DNA of 9,739 nucleotides, taken from contig CALBGD010000326.1 of assembly GCA_937893735.1 (NCBI GenBank), positions 1 through 9,739 of the forward strand. Reading direction: 5' to 3'. Positions 5,465 through 9,739 of this stretch are shown here, piece by piece. The position numbers and the translations under genes were made by a program. The DNA comes from an uncultured Clostridia bacterium. GTDB taxonomy: Bacteria > Bacillota > Clostridia > Oscillospirales > Ruminococcaceae. The notes under the pieces were generated by a model. That model saw nothing but the letters and a program-made list of their open reading frames with translations, searched no databases and was not told the DNA's origin. Each line of letters begins with the position of its first letter. Positions within the stretch are counted from its first letter, which is position 1.

Positions 5465-5749
5465 TTATGCCCCGAAAAGCTCCTTGGAAAGCCATACATA
5501 AGCGGTATCGAGCGCTTCGTACAGACTGCCCATTTCGCCCTTGCGGATCTTTGTGAGGTCAACGGGCTCAGTTCCGGTCGGAACCATCTGGACCATCACC
5601 TTTGTGGGTATCTCGCTGTCCTTGAAGGTTTCGCTTTCGCGGATCGTCAGCTTGGTCACGACCTTGTCGCCCATGCTTCCGTAGTAAATCTCATTTCCGC
5701 TTCTCACCAGAGGGAAACCGCGGTAGTAGACAAAATTACTTTCAGCCAT
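5465..5749 (-). CDS. Small conserved-looking protein of unknown function, last gene of the operon
   Basis: I cannot assign a function. The product is 94 residues, cytosolic by composition (no signal peptide, no TM, no cysteine). The N-terminal half is strand-rich with tyrosines (NFVYYRGFPLVRSGNEIYYG), the middle is KVVTKLTIRESETF and KVMVQMVPTG, and the end is a predicted helix (SLYEALDTAYVWLSKELFG). It has GGAGG 9 nt before the ATG at 5749 and follows the DUF4340 gene by 31 nt with no promoter seen in the gap, so it is probably co-transcribed with the transporter-like genes and ends at the terminator just downstream. Whether it works with them is inference from position only. Confidence 0.82.
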   Translation of the reverse strand: MAESNFVYYRGFPLVRSGNEIYYGSMGDKVVTKLTIRESETFKDSEIPTKVMVQMVPTGTEPVDLTKIRKGEMGSLYEALDTAYVWLSKELFGA

Positions 5750-5780
5750 TGTTAATTACCTCCATGTATAAAAATATAAA

Positions 5781-7406
5781 TTACCAGTTGAGCTGTATCT
5801 CTCCGCCGTTGAGAAGGGCGTCAAGATTGCTGAGCAGGCGCTCAGTGTAGACCTCGCGCACCTTGTAGAGCACATCGCCGTTTACGCGGACTATGCTCTT
5901 GCGGTCGTCTGACTTGTAGAACTCCAATGTGTCCTCAAGTCTGCCATAAGTGCTCTCGTACTCCGGACGGTACTCGAACTTCACCGTGATGTAAGGCTCG
6001 TAGTCGGAATCCTCAAAGAAGAGCTCCTCGCCCATGGACGTGATAAGGTGCTGGTAGAAGCTCTTGAACTTGGTCTCGTCAAGCGCCTCGCTGCCATAGT
6101 AGAATGTGTGGTTGTCGGAATCTCCGTCAACAGTGAACTTGTACTCGCCGTCCGGAGTTGTCACGGTCAGCGTGTCCACCGTATAGATGTACGGGGAAAT
6201 AGGTCTGCGGGACATGATGTCCTCGACCTTGAACGTGTACCACGGAGCATTTGCAGTGCTTATCGCATAGATGAGCTTGTCGCCCTCGAACATCGCGTAG
6301 TATCCGGTCACCTTGGAAAGCGAGCCGGAAGTATCGTCAGAATCGTCAGTTGAGCGAATCTCGTTTCCGAGAAGCAGCACCCGCGCCTTTCCACCGTACT
6401 TAAAGCTTATGCGGCAGTACGGGTCGTCAAGACCTGTCAGCGCAAGCTCCTCTTCGGTGGGATCGATATACTGGCAGGAAGCCGCATTGAGCGCGTACAG
6501 CCCGTAGCATATCGTCTGACCGCTGGTGGTGTCCACCTCGGCGGTTATCGGGGAGGTTATGCGGTGGGAATTGAATGTCGTGATGACGGAATCCTCGTCT
6601 TCCGCTTCCTCCTTGATGTCGTACATATATTCTATCTCCACCGGCTCGGAAAGATCCTTGCGCTCGATGGTGAGATAGTCAAGCTCCTGCGGATTGTTGG
6701 CGTCGTAAGCCTCGGTCAGCACAAGGCTCACGAAGTCCTTGATGTCGTAGAACACGCTTCCGGTGCTGTAATAGCTTACCTCAAGCACGTCGCTGCTGCC
6801 CTTTTCGCAGAAATAAACATAGTTGGTCGCCGCCGGATTGCGTATTCCGAAGCACATCTCGTTGGAACTGCCGTCGTCAAACGTTATCTTCACCGTGGAA
6901 ACCGGCTCGGCAAGCCCGTATTTCGCAAGGTCGGAGGCTCCGCTCTCAACGGTGGAAGCCGCCGAAAGTCCCGCCATGCTGCGCACGAACGCGCCTATCG
7001 TGGAATTATTATGCTCCACGCCGTCAAGCTGCGGGCTGGTCCAGTAGTACTCAGTCGATGTGGTGACGTTTCCGTCGTCGTCAGTGGAAGCGACCTCGCG
7101 CTGCTGGCGCTCGAACGAGAAGCTGCCGGTCTCGTTGGTGACCTCCAGCTTCAGGACATTCTGCTGCTCCTTTTCGTTGATGACGACCTTATCGCTGTCA
7201 GAGGAGCTTGTATCGGAAGCGCTACTCTCCGCCTCACCGGTGGAGGAGCTGTCCGATGCTGACGAGCTTCCGGAAGCCCCGGAGGAATTATCCCCGGAGC
7301 CGTCCGCGGGCTTCGTCAGAAGCAGCACCAGAAGCACTGCCCCCAGTACCAGAAGCACAGCCGCCGCAATGATAACGGTTTTTGTGGTTTTTGAAAGCTT
7401 TGCCAT
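5781..7406 (-). CDS. DUF4340 domain-containing membrane-anchored protein
   Basis: A 541-residue protein with a short basic start, one transmembrane segment at about 11-31 acting as an uncleaved anchor, then a Ser/Asp/Gly/Ala-rich low-complexity linker (about 36-73) and a large extracytoplasmic region. That region shows the DUF4340 signature YGLAEPVSTVKITFDDGS (163-180) and a degenerate second copy TGLDDPYCRISFKYGGK (324-340), suggesting duplicated domains. The family is generally found next to GldG-like genes of ABC-2 type systems; its biochemical role is not known to me. The ATG at 7406 comes directly after the TAA of the GldG gene, with GGAGG 9 nt upstream, so translation is coupled. No lipobox is seen, as there is no cysteine after the hydrophobic segment. 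Confidence 0.88.
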   Translation of the reverse strand: MAKLSKTTKTVIIAAAVLLVLGAVLLVLLLTKPADGSGDNSSGASGSSSASDSSSTGEAESSASDTSSSDSDKVVINEKEQQNVLKLEVTNETGSFSFERQQREVASTDDDGNVTTSTEYYWTSPQLDGVEHNNSTIGAFVRSMAGLSAASTVESGASDLAKYGLAEPVSTVKITFDDGSSNEMCFGIRNPAATNYVYFCEKGSSDVLEVSYYSTGSVFYDIKDFVSLVLTEAYDANNPQELDYLTIERKDLSEPVEIEYMYDIKEEAEDEDSVITTFNSHRITSPITAEVDTTSGQTICYGLYALNAASCQYIDPTEEELALTGLDDPYCRISFKYGGKARVLLLGNEIRSTDDSDDTSGSLSKVTGYYAMFEGDKLIYAISTANAPWYTFKVEDIMSRRPISPYIYTVDTLTVTTPDGEYKFTVDGDSDNHTFYYGSEALDETKFKSFYQHLITSMGEELFFEDSDYEPYITVKFEYRPEYESTYGRLEDTLEFYKSDDRKSIVRVNGDVLYKVREVYTERLLSNLDALLNGGEIQLNW

Positions 7407-9122
7407 TTATCTGTGCCTCCTGCGCACCCAGATAACTATACCAAGAACGATAACAACTATCGGCACTACAATGCAAAGGACTACCGCCAGAACATTGGCG
7501 TTCTCCTGGTTTACCTCGAAGCCGACATTGGAGAAAGACTTCGCGGTAATTGTGATACCCTCGGTCTTGCCGGAGATATAGTTGAACATATTTATCAGGA
7601 AATCCTGATTGTTGGAGTTTGCGTAGTTCATGAACATACTGTTGGCGATCATGCCGGAACCGAACGCTACAACTCTTGTAACGTCCTGAGTCGTGCTGTG
7701 CACCTTGTATGCGCATACCGCGTCGTTGAACGCGCCGGATTCCGCGGAGGAAGCGTCGAAACTGCTGTCGGAAAGAGTGCTTATCGGGCGGAGGTATGCT
7801 CCGTCATGGCTCTTTATCAGGACTTCCTGCTCAACGCTGCCCTTTGTGCCGCCGTCCCATATCTGGATAACGGGGCGGACATAAGCGTCGTAGGTCAGCA
7901 GGCTGCTGCCGTAGGTGTTACCTGCGTAGTCGGTATCCTGGATCTCCTGAAGATGAACGTACTCCATGCCGCCGTAGGTGTAGGAAGCGTTGCTCTGGAG
8001 CACAAGGCTGTCGCCTATCGAAATTCCCCACTCTGCGAGGAACGAAGCGAGATTCTTCATTGAGCTGCTCTCATCGTCAGCCGGAGCATAGCTGGGCTGG
8101 CTGTAAGAAGCAAAGTAAACCAGATTCTTTCCGAAAGCGCCGCCGTTGTCAAGGAATCTTGAAAGCTTGGAAAGGCTGTCGTTGTCGTAGTCCATGGAGG
8201 GCGCGTACATTACGATATAATCAATGCCGCTGTCTATCTCGGAAACGCTCTGGATATTGATGGTCTCAACGTCATAGCCATTCTTGTCGAGAAGCGCGGA
8301 AAGAGAGCTGCTGTCCTCCTCGCCGAAGCCCTCGGTGAACGCAACGCGCACGGGGTCGGTGTTGGTGACGTACATCAGCGCGGAGATTGCCGCCTGCTCG
8401 ATGTTGCTGCCCTCGATTATCTGGGAAGCATAGGAGCTGTTGACGTACTGGTTGACATACTGCTCGATATAGTTCTCCGGATAGCCGTACTGCGACAGAT
8501 TATCGCGGAATGTCGGGCAGGAGAAATAATTGCCCGGCGTGATTATGCGGTGTCTGCCGGTATCAGCGGATTCCACCACGATATAGTTCTCTGAAAGGGT
8601 CTCGCCGTTGAATCTGGACGTGAAATCCGGATTCTGGTCGATAAGGAGATACTGGAGCTTGAAGTGCTCGTTCTCCATAGCCATCTTTTTGAGAAGCTCG
8701 TTCACGCTCTTGTAATAGGTTCCGCCGCCCTCGAAATTCGCCTCGGAGTTCATTACGGAAACCGTAACGTCCTTGTCGAACCTTGCGAGGTAATCGGTGG
8801 TCGCCTCGTCCAGCGTGTAAACTCCCGTGTCGGTGAGGTCGGCAGTGGTGTCCACCCGGTCGGAGATTATGCTTACGATAACGTTCAGCACAACTACCGC
8901 CGCCACGAACAGAACGGTCAGGACAACCGCCATGGTGCCGTGCTTCAGGGTGCGTATATTTACCTTGTGCTTTCTGTCGGCGGGATTTCCGTTGCGTATC
9001 TCGGCCTCCTGCTTTGCGGGCTTCTTTCCCTTGGAGGGCTTGTCAGCCTTTGCCTCCGCAGTTTCGGGAGCCTTCTCAGGGGCAGTGCTTTCTTCAAGCT
9101 GATTCTTTTCGTTGTCTGTCAT
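7407..9122 (-). CDS. GldG-like ABC-transport auxiliary protein
   Basis: A 571-residue protein of the GldG / ABC_transp_aux group, the extracytoplasmic partner of GldF-type ABC-2 permeases. An unusually charged, Lys/Glu/Ala/Pro-rich cytosolic head (1-58) precedes TM1 (about 62-87). Next comes the family hallmark VDTTADLTDTGVYTLDEAT (90-108), with the pattern DLT...YTL. Further family-like segments are ITPGNYF (194-200), EQAAISALMYVT (242-253), TEGFGEE (263-269) and GSGMIANSMF (488-497), and a C-terminal TM (544-566) is followed by RRRHR. Both ends are thus cytosolic and the bulk is outside. The transported substrate is unknown; in Bacteroidetes the homologues serve gliding/secretion, but that should not be transferred to this organism. 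GGGGGAG 5 nt before the ATG at 9122 supports the start; the permease stop is 16 nt upstream. Confidence 0.9.
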   Translation of the reverse strand: MTDNEKNQLEESTAPEKAPETAEAKADKPSKGKKPAKQEAEIRNGNPADRKHKVNIRTLKHGTMAVVLTVLFVAAVVVLNVIVSIISDRVDTTADLTDTGVYTLDEATTDYLARFDKDVTVSVMNSEANFEGGGTYYKSVNELLKKMAMENEHFKLQYLLIDQNPDFTSRFNGETLSENYIVVESADTGRHRIITPGNYFSCPTFRDNLSQYGYPENYIEQYVNQYVNSSYASQIIEGSNIEQAAISALMYVTNTDPVRVAFTEGFGEEDSSSLSALLDKNGYDVETINIQSVSEIDSGIDYIVMYAPSMDYDNDSLSKLSRFLDNGGAFGKNLVYFASYSQPSYAPADDESSSMKNLASFLAEWGISIGDSLVLQSNASYTYGGMEYVHLQEIQDTDYAGNTYGSSLLTYDAYVRPVIQIWDGGTKGSVEQEVLIKSHDGAYLRPISTLSDSSFDASSAESGAFNDAVCAYKVHSTTQDVTRVVAFGSGMIANSMFMNYANSNNQDFLINMFNYISGKTEGITITAKSFSNVGFEVNQENANVLAVVLCIVVPIVVIVLGIVIWVRRRHR

Positions 9123-9138
9123 GTCTGCTCCCCCTTTC

Positions 9139-9739
9139 TCAGCTCCAGCGGCGGCGTTCGATTATCCGCATCGTCAGGAAGTTGAAAACTACTATCATGC
9201 TCAGGAAGAACAGGATATTCTTCAGGCTGAATATTCCGTAGGTGAATTCCCTGTACTTGTACAGCACGGAAAGAGAATTTATGATATCCTTGAGGAATCC
9301 CACGGAAACGAAATTAGAGATAACATCGAACAGGCACAGGAGGATATTCAGACCTATGCTGCCGATAGCCGCGATCATCTGGTTCTCAGTCAGGCTGGAA
9401 ATGAATATTCCCGCCGAAATGAACACCGCGCCCATCAGGATTATGCCGACAAAGTTTCCGAAGAAGCTTGCCCACGCAAAGGTAAGCCCGGTGTCAGAGC
9501 CTGCGACCGCCGCTGAAAGTCCCAGCGCATAGACGAGCATAACCGCCGCGCCGATAAGGAAAATGAAGAACGCCGCAAGGAACTTCCCCGCAACTATCCC
9601 GAACAGGCTCACCGGAGCCGTCAGCGTAAGCTGATCGGTTTTCTGGCGCTTGTCGTCCGCCATGGTCCTCATGGTGAGTATCGGGATGAGTATCATCATT
9701 ATAAAGAACATCCACAGAAAAACGTACTGCATGTCTGCG
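9139..9739 (-). CDS. ABC-2 type permease, GldF-like, C-terminal part (N-terminus outside the window)
   Basis: At least 199 in-frame residues are visible; the frame is open to the window edge. The first ATG at 9732 is internal: it lies inside a membrane helix directly before the conserved LIPILTMRTMADDKRQKTDQ stretch, whereas family members have roughly 40-60 residues before this point. Hydrophobic segments lie at about 2-20, 44-75, 88-112, 117-140 and 170-188 counted from that Met. The motif LTMR-x-[ML]-A-[DE]-[DE]-[KR]-[KR]-Q-K-T-D-Q, followed by L-T-APVS, is typical of GldF-type permeases. It should associate with an ATPase encoded upstream, outside the window, and with the GldG-like protein downstream. 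The missing start is due to the window cut, not to a visible lesion. Confidence 0.9.
   Translation of the reverse strand, partial: ADMQYVFLWMFFIMMILIPILTMRTMADDKRQKTDQLTLTAPVSLFGIVAGKFLAAFFIFLIGAAVMLVYALGLSAAVAGSDTGLTFAWASFFGNFVGIILMGAVFISAGIFISSLTENQMIAAIGSIGLNILLCLFDVISNFVSVGFLKDIINSLSVLYKYREFTYGIFSLKNILFFLSMIVVFNFLTMRIIERRRWS

Noticed and set aside
6564..7262. Plus-strand open frame of 232 codons antisense to the DUF4340 gene
   Set aside because: Antisense shadow of a GC-biased codon pattern; no promoter or ribosome site, and the minus-strand gene has TM, linker and DUF4340 motifs.
9139..9732. Complete 197-codon permease starting at 9732
   Set aside because: The ATG falls inside a conserved membrane helix, the frame is open to the window end, and no ribosome site can be placed, so the protein is truncated by the window.

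Overview
The window looks like a chromosomal segment of a Clostridia-type Firmicute, most probably an Oscillospiraceae/Ruminococcus-like anaerobe. This is inferred from protein style only: the RuvA/B/C sequences, a TatD-linked radical SAM protein, a stand-alone ferredoxin, a GldF/GldG/DUF4340 cassette, strong GGAGG-type Shine-Dalgarno sites and consensus sigma-A promoters. Species cannot be assigned from what is visible. Nearly all genes are on the minus strand, so the description follows transcription from high to low coordinates.

Right part (9739 to 5411, minus): a tightly packed membrane-protein operon that enters from outside the window. It holds the C-terminal part of an ABC-2 permease of the GldF type, a GldG-like auxiliary protein, a DUF4340 lipoprotein-like/membrane-anchored protein whose ATG directly follows the GldG stop, and a small conserved-looking 94-residue protein. 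A strong intrinsic terminator closes it. The ATPase and promoter presumably lie beyond 9739.

Middle (5379 to 4837): one small plus-strand gene of 87 codons converges on that operon. It has its own consensus promoter, a perfect 7-bp inverted repeat over its -10/start region, a strong ribosome binding site and its own terminator, so the two terminators stand back to back. Divergent from it is a minus-strand two-cluster ferredoxin with a cysteine-rich C-terminal domain, a recognisable promoter, a leader hairpin and an intrinsic terminator.

Left part (4023 to 1, minus): a consensus promoter (TTGACA, 17 nt, extended TATAAT) drives a TatD-linked radical SAM gene, ruvC (ATGA overlap), ruvA, a two-TM TPR protein, ruvB (8-nt overlap) and then, after a small repeat-bearing gap without a visible terminator, the first 28 codons of glmM, cut by the window edge. 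The Holliday-junction branch migration/resolution machinery is thus complete and canonical. The unusual points are the membrane TPR gene inserted between ruvA and ruvB (with an odd start site) and the radical SAM gene at the head of the operon.

No tRNA, rRNA, CRISPR array, insertion sequence or riboswitch was recognised. No gene-free stretch exceeds 300 bases; the longest (4837-5099) holds two divergent promoters, and its central part, 4916-5008, shows nothing else that I can recognise. I see no convincing undescribed system; the best candidates for follow-up are the TPR gene inside the ruv operon, the palindrome-controlled 87-residue gene, and the 94-residue partner of the GldFG/DUF4340 cassette.
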